A DNA stretch of 39,457 nucleotides from JBNKDD01 sp050288085 (GCA_050288085.1 JBNKDD010000016.1:1-39457); one strand, 5' to 3'. Shown: positions 1 to 8,286, counted from the first letter of the stretch. A program made the numbers and translations. The notes: generated by a model from the letters alone, not told the origin.

Positions 1-14
1 GCTCGGCAAAAAAA

Positions 15-695
15 TTACGTTACTCCATCAAGAAATACGCGTTCCATGATCCCGGCCAGCCGGATGATGGCCTTATTGGCAACGGGCAGGATCAGCATTG
101 GCCTGACCAGGCTCAATGAATCACAGGTGAAATCCAGCAGGTCTTTGGTGGTTTGCTGGCCCTTGCTGCGATCATAAAGCCAGAACAGGATCAAGGCGAA
201 GTGAAAGCTATACAGCACCGTCGCCAGGGGTTCAACCTGAGTGTCTGATGGTGCATCGGATGAGCCGGTCACCAGCCGGATAAAAGCCTGGTGGGTTTGT
301 TCACGGACATCGATGGTGCGCTCTCCTAAGATATTCACGCCCGATGAGGGATTGACCGCTGCCCCAAACAATACGCCCAGCAGTTCACGGTAGCGGGTTG
401 ACTGCTCCAACCGGATCAGCATGATCTGCTTAAACCGCTCTGCGATTGAGGCTTCGGGCAGTGTATCTATCTGGGCGGAAGTCTCGGCGCTCATCTCAAG
501 ATAGAGTCCCAGAACCAACTCTTCTTTACGGGCATAGTAGCGATAGGCCAAACCCAGCGAACAGCCAGCCTGATTGGCGATGTCGCGCATGGTGGTTGAT
601 TCATAACCCTGCGCAGCGAACAGTTCAAGCGCGGTATCGAGTATATGCTGGCGGGTCTGCCGGGCTTTAGGTGTAAGTTCTGCCTGATCTGACAT
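15..695 (-). CDS. TetR/AcrR family transcriptional regulator
   Basis: This is a one-component DNA-binding repressor of about 226 residues. The N-terminal third holds a typical TetR helix-turn-helix (ILDTALELFAAQGYESTTMRDIA, then LGLAYRYYARKEELV), and the rest is a helical ligand and dimer domain that cannot be assigned to a known ligand. I prefer the ATG at 695 over the ATG at 722. GGAG sits a few bases upstream of 695, and a TGAAC-AC-GTTCA palindrome covers the region between the two ATGs, which suits an untranslated autoregulatory operator. A GNAT gene is divergent upstream. The family call is firm; the target genes are unknown. Confidence 0.9.
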   Translation of the reverse strand: MSDQAELTPKARQTRQHILDTALELFAAQGYESTTMRDIANQAGCSLGLAYRYYARKEELVLGLYLEMSAETSAQIDTLPEASIAERFKQIMLIRLEQSTRYRELLGVLFGAAVNPSSGVNILGERTIDVREQTHQAFIRLVTGSSDAPSDTQVEPLATVLYSFHFALILFWLYDRSKGQQTTKDLLDFTCDSLSLVRPMLILPVANKAIIRLAGIMERVFLDGVT

Positions 696-709
696 ATAAA
701 CTCCAAAAG

Positions 710-721
710 TGAACGTGTTCA
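710..721. promoter_or_regulatory. Candidate TetR operator palindrome
   Basis: The plus strand reads TGAACGTGTTCA, giving perfect 5-bp arms (TGAAC/GTTCA) around a 2-nt centre. It lies immediately upstream of the preferred TetR start at 695 and in the divergent region facing the GNAT gene. Short palindromes in this position are typical TetR-family operators, so autorepression is inferred. Confidence 0.5.
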
Positions 722-854
722 TTTTTAATGATAACGAGGCGATCTGGAATTGTCAATAGAGGGAGACAACAATTACCCATTTGCATAGCGTCCAAAGCGG
801 GGATGAGTGTGTATAATTCCGCAGCAGAACGAAGAGAGGAGACAACCATTCGCA

Positions 855-1331
855 ATGACAACGATCCATATTCAAGAAGCAACGCTCAACCAGGCCGAAC
901 AAATCCTACCGGTTATCGTTGCGGCCTTTGAAGAATATCGTGACCGGTTCGACCCGCCGTCGGGGGTGTTCAAGGAGACGCCGGAGAGCATCCGGCAGAA
1001 GTTGGGGAAGGGTGGTGGTTTTATCGCCTGCGACGATCAACGCATGGTTGGTGCTGTCTTGTATGAGTCTCGCCCGGATTACATGTACCTGGGCCGGTTG
1101 GCCGTTTTACCGGAGTATCGTGGGCAGCAGATCGCTACCCGGTTATGTGCCAGTGTGGAGGAGGCTGCGCTTCAACATCATTTCTCCTGCTTACAGCTTG
1201 GAGTTCGGATCGAATTAACGGGTAACCAGCAGTTCTTTCAAGGGTTGGGTTATCGTATCAAAGAGTATCGCTGTCATGAGAACTACACAGAATATACCTA
1301 TGTGTGGATGGAAAAAACGCTTGCCCAGTGA
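855..1331 (+). CDS. GNAT family N-acetyltransferase
   Basis: A protein of about 158 residues with the GNAT fold expected to transfer an acetyl group from acetyl-CoA to an amine. The acetyl-CoA-binding segment is visible around residues 78-100 (YLGRLAVLPEYRGQQIATRL), with the R-G-x-x-I/G-A pyrophosphate loop. The C-terminal part ends in a QGLGYRIKEY-type strand common to the family. I chose the ATG at 855 because MTTIHIQEA is the usual first beta strand and an AGAGAGGAG stretch lies upstream, although the spacing is slightly long. The gene is divergent from the TetR regulator and convergent with the FmdB-like gene. The substrate cannot be told from sequence. Confidence 0.88.
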   Translation: MTTIHIQEATLNQAEQILPVIVAAFEEYRDRFDPPSGVFKETPESIRQKLGKGGGFIACDDQRMVGAVLYESRPDYMYLGRLAVLPEYRGQQIATRLCASVEEAALQHHFSCLQLGVRIELTGNQQFFQGLGYRIKEYRCHENYTEYTYVWMEKTLAQ

Positions 1332-1347
1332 CAAATTGGGAATCAAA

Positions 1348-1377
1348 ACGGCAAGCGATCTGATTGATGCTTGCCGT
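1348..1377 (-). terminator. Hairpin terminator between convergent genes
   Basis: ACGGCAAGC (1348-1356) and GCTTGCCGT (1369-1377) form a perfect 9-bp stem around a 12-nt loop. On the minus strand the stem is followed by TTTTGATT, so it fits an intrinsic terminator for the FmdB-like gene. It may also stop plus-strand transcription from the GNAT gene. Confidence 0.65.
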
Positions 1378-1402
1378 GTAATGGCTTGCTGATAAGCGAG
1401 GC

Positions 1403-1708
1403 TTAATCTTTGCTAGAACTGCTGCCGGAGCTAGAGTCAGAACTCTTCGACTTAGCCGGGGTGGACGTCGTTGACTCAGACGATTCGGATTTGCTCTCCG
1501 ATTTCGGGGTGCTGGTCAGGTTGGCCTTTGAACCCTTGCTGTCGTTCACATAGAAGCCCGACCCCTTGAAGATGATCCCTGCCGGTTGAATCAAACGATG
1601 AGTGTGTCCACCACACTCCGGGCAAACGGTGATTGGGTCATCACTAAAGCTCTGGCGGCGCTCGAAATGAACCCCACATTCTTCACACGCATACGCATAA
1701 ATTGGCAT
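1403..1708 (-). CDS. FmdB-family zinc ribbon protein with Ser-rich tail
   Basis: A 101-residue protein of the FmdB putative regulatory family. The N-terminal half is a zinc ribbon with two CxxC knuckles (Cys8/Cys11 and Cys29/Cys32) opening with MPIYAYACEECG, the family signature, and closing with the typical FKGSGFYVNDS segment. The last 40 residues are a low-complexity Ser/Lys/Thr/Glu tail, probably disordered. GGAGG lies 7 nt before the ATG. The biological role of the family is not settled; binding of nucleic acid or protein through the ribbon is inferred. The gene stands alone between a terminator hairpin and a small conserved gene. Confidence 0.9.
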   Translation of the reverse strand: MPIYAYACEECGVHFERRQSFSDDPITVCPECGGHTHRLIQPAGIIFKGSGFYVNDSKGSKANLTSTPKSESKSESSESTTSTPAKSKSSDSSSGSSSSKD

Positions 1709-1784
1709 TTATCATCCTCCGACGTTTTCTACCTACTCAACTGTATTGTAGCCTATTTCTACCTATCCAGGCATTAAAATTTCA

Positions 1785-2087
1785 TTAGAACATCTGGAGC
1801 GGACCCATCGCCTTGACAATCTTGTGGCGATAGTTGGTCACCAGATCAAGCAGCCGGTCATTCAGGGTCGACCACTCTTTGCTGTCCAGAATGGCATTCA
1901 TCGCATCGAGGTCTTCGGCCAGTGCCCCGCTTAAAACCTGGGGCCGGTTACCGTAGATGGTGAACCAGGCTTCGGTTGGTTGAAGTCCCAGGCGTGTAAT
2001 GCCCGGCACCCATTCCCGGACAACAAACTCAAAATACTCAGAGTCCCGCCCCGATTTGATATCCCAGCTCATCAGTAATTTGACCAT
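1785..2087 (-). CDS. Conserved hypothetical protein, 100 residues
   Basis: I do not recognise a named family. The protein opens with a beta strand (MVKLLMSWDIKSG) and shows alternating strand and helix segments with a conserved-looking aromatic core (EYFEFVVREWVPG, EAWFTIYGNRPQV). This is reminiscent of small alpha/beta-barrel (ABM or ferredoxin-like) proteins. There is no signal peptide or membrane segment. GAGGAAC precedes the ATG with good spacing. It lies between the FmdB-like and MBL-fold genes on the same strand and could be co-transcribed with the latter. Confidence 0.7.
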   Translation of the reverse strand: MVKLLMSWDIKSGRDSEYFEFVVREWVPGITRLGLQPTEAWFTIYGNRPQVLSGALAEDLDAMNAILDSKEWSTLNDRLLDLVTNYRHKIVKAMGPLQMF

Positions 2088-2181
2088 CTTGTTCCTCGAA
2101 CGCGATTGGATTGTTAACCACCAGGTCAGTGCCCGGCGCGATAAGTGGGGACTCGGTATGCCGTGTCCCTACGAGATTTCC

Positions 2182-2826
2182 CTAGCTCTCACGATTAAGC
2201 ACGACAACCTGTGTCTCTTCCGGCAGGTTGCTGCGCGATCTGACTCTTAAATAGTCCATTTCCTCCACGGCTGTGACCCCCATTTCCTTCAGGAATCTAT
2301 CCAGGGGATCAAGCTCCAGGCGTGATGACGGCGTCTGGTAGTGCATCGGAACGACCATCGAGGGTTCGATCAGGCTGATGACCTCTCCGGCCTGGGCGCT
2401 GTTCAATGCCCCGCCGCCGCCGACCGGTACCAGCAGAACATCAATCGGCCCCAATGATTCGATCTGTGATTGACCGGGCACATAGTCCAGGTCACCGAGG
2501 TGACACACGGTAAACTCGCCAAAATCATAGACGAAAACGATATTACGCCGGAGATATTCTGGGTCGGCTTTGGGATCGAAGGTCGCAACCCCAGTGATAA
2601 ATACCCCGCCGATCTCATATTCGCCAGGGCGTGATAAAACATGGGAGACGCCTTTAAGCTCACCAATGGTACTGTGACCGGGTGCTTCATGACTGACCGT
2701 TACAATATCGGCCCGCACGCGGGGCGGCTCATAGCCGATGCTTTCATCGAATGGATCAGCTACAATGCTGGCAACGCCGCGTTCCATCAACCGGAAACAA
2801 CTATGCCCATACCAGGAAATATCCAT
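2182..2826 (-). CDS. MBL-fold (UlaG-like) metal-dependent hydrolase homologue
   Basis: A 214-residue protein of the UlaG/YtkL-like metallo-beta-lactamase branch. It opens with MDISWYGHSCFRL and has the usual VADPF strand, a RPGEYEIGGVFITG core, CHLGDLDY and VVPMHYQ, which supply later His and Asp ligands. The first metal motif is degenerate. Where the family has HxHxDH, this protein has His46-Glu-Ala48-Pro-Gly50-His51, so the second His and the Asp are missing. Catalysis may be altered or lost. The start is supported by GGAG 5 nt upstream of the ATG. The substrate is unknown. Confidence 0.85.
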   Translation of the reverse strand: MDISWYGHSCFRLMERGVASIVADPFDESIGYEPPRVRADIVTVSHEAPGHSTIGELKGVSHVLSRPGEYEIGGVFITGVATFDPKADPEYLRRNIVFVYDFGEFTVCHLGDLDYVPGQSQIESLGPIDVLLVPVGGGGALNSAQAGEVISLIEPSMVVPMHYQTPSSRLELDPLDRFLKEMGVTAVEEMDYLRVRSRSNLPEETQVVVLNRES

Positions 2827-3065
2827 GCAAACTCCATCAACATGCCAATAAATATGAAGCGATTATACCCTATGCGGCCTTGAACTGCACGCCTGTAGAC
2901 GCAATCAGGCGTATCATGGGAGACACGTTTGCATAATGACAAGCTATCTATCGTTTCCGCACAAAACTCAACGTTGTTTGCCCCAATTTGTAACAGATCG
3001 GGTCGATTATGCAACCTTATTTATAGAAGCGAGTTGCTCGCTCAAAAAACTGAGAAAGAAACCTG

Positions 3066-3647
3066 ATGAACCAAGTATTCGCCGGACAACCGCCTGAACA
3101 TCTTGCCGAGCTTGCCGATGATGTGCTGGCCCGGCAGGCGGCTGCCTATCGAGAAGCGTTTGCCGCGCTCTATCATCGCCATATCCGGTCGGTGTATCGC
3201 TATATTCTGGCCCGCAGTGGACATGTTCCTGATGCGCAGGATATCACGGCGGCGACCTTCACAGCGGCTTTCAAGGGGATTGAAACCTATCGCGGTGGCG
3301 ATAAGTTCCTGGCGTGGCTGTTGGGGATCGCCAGGGGGCAGATTGCGATGCATTACCGCCGGAAAAAGAACACCCTTTCCCTTGATGCGGTTGAACATAT
3401 CGCTCACCCCGCCGCGCCCCCTGAATCTATCGTCGAGGAGCGCTTGCGGATCGAAGCGGTGGCAGAAGCCCTGAAGACCCTCAATCCTGACCGGGCGGAA
3501 GCGGTTGCCCTGCGGCTGTTCGCCGGGTTGGAGACCAATGAGATCGCCCTGGCAATGGGGCGCAGCGAGGGGGCGGTCCGGGTGCTGGTTCATCGAGGTG
3601 TACAGGATTTGCGCAAACAGCTTGGAAGGAAATCCGATCATGACTAA
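3066..3647 (+). CDS. ECF-type RNA polymerase sigma factor
   Basis: A 193-residue sigma-70 family factor. Region 2 spans about residues 25-95 (FAALYHRHIRSVYRYILARSG, then DAQDITAATFTAAFKG and FLAWLLGIARGQI), which contacts the -10 element. Region 4 spans about 130-185 (LNPDRAEAVALRLFAGLETNEIALAMG, then SEGAVRVLVHRGVQDLR), a helix-turn-helix for the -35 element. Regions 1 and 3 are absent, as in ECF factors. Its stop codon overlaps the start of the next gene by 8 nt, so it is translationally coupled to a membrane anti-sigma-like protein, the usual arrangement. Its regulon is unknown. Confidence 0.9.
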   Translation: MNQVFAGQPPEHLAELADDVLARQAAAYREAFAALYHRHIRSVYRYILARSGHVPDAQDITAATFTAAFKGIETYRGGDKFLAWLLGIARGQIAMHYRRKKNTLSLDAVEHIAHPAAPPESIVEERLRIEAVAEALKTLNPDRAEAVALRLFAGLETNEIALAMGRSEGAVRVLVHRGVQDLRKQLGRKSDHD

Positions 3648-4653
3648 TGAACAACAAAATGCAGATCAATTCGAGGCATTTCTCCTTGGTGAGGTATCGT
3701 TGGTTGGAGATGATGCACGGTTTGCCCGGCAGTTGATCGAGCTGAGCCAGCAGACACACCCGGCAGAGTTGTTTATCGCGGAGCTTGGGACACAACTCAT
3801 GGCTGAATCGCAGGGTGTTTCTTCCCAGCCTAATCACAATCACAACCATAATAACAACCACAATCATCATCACACCTACTTACGGCGCGGGTTGGGGGCG
3901 GCTGCTGCTCTGACCCTGGTGATGTTCGGCTTTTTGATCACCCCGGCGGGGCGTGGGTTGGCTCAGGCTGCCTGGGATTTCTTCACCCGGTCTGAATCGG
4001 ATGAGGGTGTCATAACCGTTTTTGTTCCGCCGGAGAATCCCGGTTCCGCGGCTGCGGCACCCACTCCGCAGCCGCCTGTTGATACGTTGGATGAAGTCCG
4101 GCCTGTCGTCTACGCTCAGGATGGGGCGACCATCCCCGCGGCCTTTGAGCCGACCAACACTTCGGAGCGGCCTGACTATGCCGTCTACCTGCCGAAAGCG
4201 GTTCCGCAGGGTTATCAGGTAGACCGTGTCGAGTTTCACATGCTCAACCCGATGACGGTGGTTGAGTATGTGTGTGGCAGCAACACCGCGTTTTTCCTGA
4301 CACAGCTTGCGATTGGTGTCCAGGCATATCTGGATGATCCTGCCTACCGGCGAGAGGTTGGGGCCAGCGCGGATGTCGTTGAGGTGGATGTGATGGGCGT
4401 GATCGGGCAGTATGTTCGTGGGGATTGGGTTCCGGTCGAACCGGTTAACGAGGAGGATATCCCGGAGGGTGGTACGCTTGATGTGGAAACGGTGTGGAAT
4501 AACGATGCGGATTACCATCATTTAAGCTGGTATGCAGATGGGATGCTGTTCCGCATTTATACCAGTCATGTCAGCACGGTTGAAGAGCCGGAGTGTGAGT
4601 TGGGGATGGCGGATTTTGTCGCCTTTGCGAACCAACTCACCCCGATTGAGTAA
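3640..4653 (+). CDS. Membrane anti-sigma-factor-like protein with His/Asn-rich linker and DUF4367-like domain
   Basis: A 337-residue protein likely to hold the upstream sigma factor inactive at the membrane. Residues 1-60 form a soluble helical N-terminus (DQFEAFLLGEVSL). Residues 65-78 are only His and Asn, seven of each. One membrane helix follows at about 84-102. The remainder (about 120-337) is predicted extracytoplasmic, with a Pro-rich stalk and a DUF4367-like sensor domain (LPKAVPQGYQVDRVEF). The ATG at 3640 lies inside the sigma gene's last codons and follows GGAAGGA. The anti-sigma role is inferred from coupling and topology, because no classical zinc-binding anti-sigma motif is seen. 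Confidence 0.75.
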   Translation: MTNEQQNADQFEAFLLGEVSLVGDDARFARQLIELSQQTHPAELFIAELGTQLMAESQGVSSQPNHNHNHNNNHNHHHTYLRRGLGAAAALTLVMFGFLITPAGRGLAQAAWDFFTRSESDEGVITVFVPPENPGSAAAAPTPQPPVDTLDEVRPVVYAQDGATIPAAFEPTNTSERPDYAVYLPKAVPQGYQVDRVEFHMLNPMTVVEYVCGSNTAFFLTQLAIGVQAYLDDPAYRREVGASADVVEVDVMGVIGQYVRGDWVPVEPVNEEDIPEGGTLDVETVWNNDADYHHLSWYADGMLFRIYTSHVSTVEEPECELGMADFVAFANQLTPIE

Positions 4654-4689
4654 GAAATGGCCTAGCGATGCGAAACGGACATGTTAGAA

Positions 4690-4695
4690 TATAAT
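4690..4695 (+). promoter_or_regulatory. Candidate -10 element upstream of VKOR fusion gene
   Basis: A perfect TATAAT sits about 95 nt before the VKOR-fusion start, just after the end of the anti-sigma-like gene. No good -35 box is visible at 17 nt, so the call rests on the -10 match and the position alone. Confidence 0.35.
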
Positions 4696-4790
4696 CCCTA
4701 TTTATGATATTGTTCACTGGTTTTGGGGCTGATTCATGCCCAAAATAGTATCGAACCAAATCTTGTTAACTGAAAGTTCAGGTTTGAGTA

Positions 4791-6140
4791 ATGATGAGAA
4801 AATCCGTAGTCTTAGCTATTATCCTGGTGATTGCCATCACTGCACTGAGTGTGGTCCCGGCCCTGGCTCAAGATGGGGCGAAGGTGTTTGCCGTCCTGTT
4901 CTACTCGCCGACCTGCCCACACTGTCACGATGTGATCACCTATACCGTCCCAGAACTGGAAGCTGAGTTTGGGGATAGCATGGAGATCCTGTATATCGAT
5001 GTGACCACCCCAACCGGCCAGCAGATGATCTTTGATGCCTGTAATGTCGTGGGTATCCCAGCGGATGTTTGCGGCGGTGTGCCGATGATGGTGATCGGTG
5101 ACGATGTGCTCATTGGTAGTGCCGATATCCCGGCGAAAGCTGCCAAGCTTATCCGGGCCGGGTTGAAAAAAGGCGGCCTCCCTATCCCCGCTATCCCCGG
5201 TTTACAAGAGGCTTACGATGAATATCAGCGGACACTCGCGGTGCAGGGTGACGGAAATGATGTGGCAGATCCTGATGCTAATGCATCTGCCGACCAGGGA
5301 GCCGGATCGGCAGAAGACAGTGCTGTCACTGCGTCGGAAGATGAGGTGAAGTCAATCAGCGATATGACAGTAGCCGAACGGATCGCCCGTGATCCGGCAG
5401 GTAATGCGATTGCTATCGTTGTGCTGGCTGCCCTGATTGCCTGTGTGGGCATCGTGATGATATCCGGCCTCAATTCGGAAAGCTCACCGGCCATGCAGTC
5501 AACGGCCTGGGTCGCGGCCCTGGTTTCTTCGCTGGCCGGATTTGTGATGGGGATAACCCTGGTGGCTGCACCCGGCACGGGACTCACTTCCCTGCTGTCA
5601 ATGTTGGTCACGATCTCGATGATGGTTGCTGCCCTGACCCTGATCGGAGCCAAGCAAAAGGGACGGCGTGGTGCTCGGACTTACCATTACCCCAACTGGC
5701 TGCTGCTGGTCGTGGTGATCGGTGGGATGATGGTTGCGGGCTACCTGGCCTATGTGGAAGCATCGGAGAGTGCTGCCGTCTGCGGTATGGTCGGGGATTG
5801 TAATACCGTGCAGCAAAGTGAATTCGCCCGCTTATTCGGCGTGCTGCCTATCGGGTTGTTTGGCCTGATCGGGTATGCCCTGATCCTGGCGGCCTGGCTG
5901 GTTACCCAGATCAGTGATGGACAACTGGGGACATGGGCACAGGTGGGGCTGTTGGGCTTCGCGCTGTTTGGGGTGCTTTTCTCCATCTATCTGACCTTCC
6001 TCGAACCCTTTGTGATCGGTGCGACCTGCGCCTGGTGTATTACCTCGGCGATTGTCATGGTGTTGATCTTATGGCTGGTCGCGGCAGATGGTTGGCAGGC
6101 TTTGCATCAACTCAGGGGAATGCAGAAACAAGAAGCATAG
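4791..6140 (+). CDS. Thioredoxin-like domain fused to vitamin K epoxide reductase (VKOR)
   Basis: A 449-residue membrane thiol oxidase that should drive disulfide formation outside the cytoplasm. Residues 1-27 are a signal peptide (ALAQ cleavage region). Residues 30-130 are a thioredoxin-like domain with the redox motif Cys42-Pro-His-Cys45 and a cis-Pro loop (GGVPMM). An acidic linker covers about 150-190. Three hydrophobic helices (about 204-285) precede the VKOR domain (about 302-435). That domain has Cys331/Cys337 and a following Ser, and the quinone-site pair Cys413-Ala-Trp-Cys416. In most bacterial fusions the thioredoxin domain is C-terminal, so this order is reversed. The start is ATGATG; the first ATG was used, with only a weak AGG upstream. 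Confidence 0.9.
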   Translation: MMRKSVVLAIILVIAITALSVVPALAQDGAKVFAVLFYSPTCPHCHDVITYTVPELEAEFGDSMEILYIDVTTPTGQQMIFDACNVVGIPADVCGGVPMMVIGDDVLIGSADIPAKAAKLIRAGLKKGGLPIPAIPGLQEAYDEYQRTLAVQGDGNDVADPDANASADQGAGSAEDSAVTASEDEVKSISDMTVAERIARDPAGNAIAIVVLAALIACVGIVMISGLNSESSPAMQSTAWVAALVSSLAGFVMGITLVAAPGTGLTSLLSMLVTISMMVAALTLIGAKQKGRRGARTYHYPNWLLLVVVIGGMMVAGYLAYVEASESAAVCGMVGDCNTVQQSEFARLFGVLPIGLFGLIGYALILAAWLVTQISDGQLGTWAQVGLLGFALFGVLFSIYLTFLEPFVIGATCAWCITSAIVMVLILWLVAADGWQALHQLRGMQKQEA

Positions 6141-6163
6141 ATTATTAGATTAGAAAATTTTTG

Positions 6164-6185
6164 GGGGCGCACCATGCTGCGCCCC
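6164..6185. repeat. 22-bp palindromic repeat, copy 1
   Basis: A 22-nt palindrome with one mismatch, ends GGGGCG and CGCCCC, core CACCATGCTG. It lies 24 nt after the VKOR stop, between that gene and a convergent lipoprotein gene. It is flanked by a T run on the left and TATT on the right, and may act as a bidirectional terminator. Related copies are at 8948, 19821 and 36139. Confidence 0.8.
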
Positions 6186-6241
6186 TATTGGGCCCAAAAG
6201 TAAGGTTCAAGCCAGTTGGCAATATGGTAATCTCTAATAGA

Positions 6242-6718
6242 TTAATTGTGTGGACACGGATGAAGAGTTCTTAATCCTCCTCCCATGCCAGCTACAGATT
6301 GATATTGATCAATAACTTGTACTTGAAAATCGATTTTACCACTATCGCCATCCAAAAAACGTTGTGCTGCTACATCATCTATCTCGAAATTGATCTCATA
6401 AAGAGTGCCTGATATATACTCCATATCTTCCTGTACACTGTACCATTGGCTGGTGCGTGAAAGATCGGTTGTCAAAAAACGATATTTCAGCATGATTGAT
6501 TTGATAGGGGCGTATAGAATCACATTTGCTGTAGCGGTCAGTGATGTCTGGTATTGGTCTAAGCATTGCTCGCCATAATAAACTTGTGTAGAAGGAGCAA
6601 TAGCAAGATTTATAATTTCTGGTGGGCGAACAGGTGATTGAGATCGACATCCAGACATCCCAAGAAGTATGAGTAACCCTGTTATGGTTACTCTTTTAGC
6701 AATGCATCCAAGTGTCAT
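6242..6718 (-). CDS. Hypothetical lipoprotein
   Basis: A 158-residue protein with a short charged start, a hydrophobic stretch and a lipobox (LLGMSGC), so it is predicted to be lipid-anchored outside the cytoplasm. The mature part has a beta-rich pattern (ATANVILYAPIKSIMLKYRF, SGTLYEINFEIDDVAA) that could be an immunoglobulin-like domain; I do not recognise a family. The coding sequence is visibly AT-richer than its neighbours. GAGG lies about 10 nt before the ATG. Confidence 0.7.
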   Translation of the reverse strand: MTLGCIAKRVTITGLLILLGMSGCRSQSPVRPPEIINLAIAPSTQVYYGEQCLDQYQTSLTATANVILYAPIKSIMLKYRFLTTDLSRTSQWYSVQEDMEYISGTLYEINFEIDDVAAQRFLDGDSGKIDFQVQVIDQYQSVAGMGGGLRTLHPCPHN

Positions 6719-6924
6719 GATGAAGTAACCTCGATTCTCTCAGGTTCAATATTTCGGTCAAATTGGAGTGATTTGAAAACATTGATCCCCGACTATCCCC
6801 CAAAAGCACCAAAAATGCCAGAGATTCTGCTTCTCTGACATTCTTGGAAATTACTCCCTCAATTTTTCGGCCAGACTTAAGTATGCTCCAGTGGATTTCT
6901 AGCCCAATTGGATTGGATTACCCC

Positions 6925-8154
6925 TTATACTGCCTTTGGACTTTCCTTCAGGCTGGTTTGGGTGCTGGCGTGCATCAGCAGGTAGCCGACCATCGCCACC
7001 GTGAGGATGATCCCGCCGATATACCAGACCCAATCAGGGTTGTAATTGTCCATGATCAGCCCTGCTGCTGCCGGTCCGATGGCGTTCGGGATTGCCCAGG
7101 TCAGGCTGTAGGCAGCCATGTAGCGGCCCCGCATATCGACCGGGGCGAGCTTCGAGACAATCGTATAGCCGAGCGGCATCACGATCATCTCCCCGAAGGT
7201 GATGATCAGCATGGCAACGGCAAACAGGACAAATCCCCCCACAAAACCATACATCGTATAGCCGACGATGTACAGCACTGTCCCTAATGCCATCATCAAC
7301 ATGGGCGGGTGTTTGCTAACCTTGCGCGTGATGAAGAACTGTAACACCACCACGACGCTGGCATTCAGGCTCATCAGGAAGCCGTAACCCTGCTCAGGGA
7401 CACCATGTACGTCACGCAGGTAAACTGACAGGGTGCTGTACAACTGGGTGTAGACGAGCATCATCAGGCTGGTCACGAGTACAAAAGCCAGGAAAGCCCT
7501 GTCACGGAGCACCAGCCGGTAATTGGCAAAGGTTTGAAGGAAATTTTCCCCCGGCTGGCCTTCGACCGTTTCGGGCCTGCTCTCCGGGATGGACAGGAAC
7601 AGGATCAAAGCCGCAATCAGACTGGCGACCGTGTCGGCAACAAACGCTGACAGGTATGACCGGTATGCTATGAACCCACCGATAGTTGGCCCAACCATCC
7701 AGGCTACGTTCATGGCTACCCGCATGATCCCGAAGGCATCAGCCCGTTTATCTTCTTCGATGATATCGGCGATCATGGCTTCGCGGGCCGGGTGTCCGAA
7801 GTTCGACAGGAATCCGGCGATAATCGCCAGTCCATACAGTACATAGTAGTTATTGACCAGCCCAAGTGCCAGGGTGCTCAGGGCGCTTAATATCAGCCCC
7901 ATGAGCATAACCGTACGGCGGCCAATCCGGTCGGCCAGCCCGCCGCCGATCATGTTCCCTACGGAAGAGAACAGGGAAAACAACCCCAGGATGATACCCG
8001 CCTGGGTCATCCCTACATTAAATCGCCCGGTGATATACAGCGCAAAGAAGGGAAATATCATCGTCCCGCCAATGCGGTCGATGAACCCGGAGATCACCAG
8101 GACCCAGAATGCCGATGGGTACTCTTTATAGGTGCTTCTTATCTTATCAATCAA
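6925..8154 (-). CDS. MFS transporter
   Basis: A 409-residue major facilitator superfamily transporter with about 12 hydrophobic helices. The loop between helices 2 and 3 carries the MFS motif A (GGGLADRIGRR, residues 70-80), and a weaker repeat is seen in the C-terminal half. The overall composition resembles the drug-efflux and YdgH-like branches, but the substrate is not predictable. The start is a TTG at 8154, supported by GAGGG 7 nt upstream. It is divergent from a small membrane protein across a region with a 10-bp inverted repeat. Confidence 0.88.
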   Translation of the reverse strand: MIDKIRSTYKEYPSAFWVLVISGFIDRIGGTMIFPFFALYITGRFNVGMTQAGIILGLFSLFSSVGNMIGGGLADRIGRRTVMLMGLILSALSTLALGLVNNYYVLYGLAIIAGFLSNFGHPAREAMIADIIEEDKRADAFGIMRVAMNVAWMVGPTIGGFIAYRSYLSAFVADTVASLIAALILFLSIPESRPETVEGQPGENFLQTFANYRLVLRDRAFLAFVLVTSLMMLVYTQLYSTLSVYLRDVHGVPEQGYGFLMSLNASVVVVLQFFITRKVSKHPPMLMMALGTVLYIVGYTMYGFVGGFVLFAVAMLIITFGEMIVMPLGYTIVSKLAPVDMRGRYMAAYSLTWAIPNAIGPAAAGLIMDNYNPDWVWYIGGIILTVAMVGYLLMHASTQTSLKESPKAV

Positions 8155-8217
8155 CGAACTACCCTCACTTTTTTACTCTCGCCACGTTACAAAAATCGCC
8201 ATATTCCTCTATTTTAC

Positions 8218-8245
8218 CACATTACCCGGTTAAATGGGTAATGTG
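8218..8245. promoter_or_regulatory. Inverted repeat in divergent promoter region
   Basis: CACATTACCC and GGGTAATGTG form a perfect 10-bp inverted repeat with an 8-nt spacer, between the divergent MFS and membrane-protein genes. It could be an operator serving either gene. A terminator role is less likely because no gene ends here. Confidence 0.45.
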
Positions 8246-8286
8246 AATAATATCTCAATCCTGGAGGTAAAAAAGACTCTCCACTA

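Noticed and set aside
3481..4521. Long open frames antisense to the sigma and anti-sigma genes
   Set aside because: They lack family signatures and mirror the codon bias of the plus-strand genes.
5225..5653. Open frame antisense to the VKOR fusion
   Set aside because: It is Ala/Thr-rich with no domain and lies wholly inside a well-supported gene.
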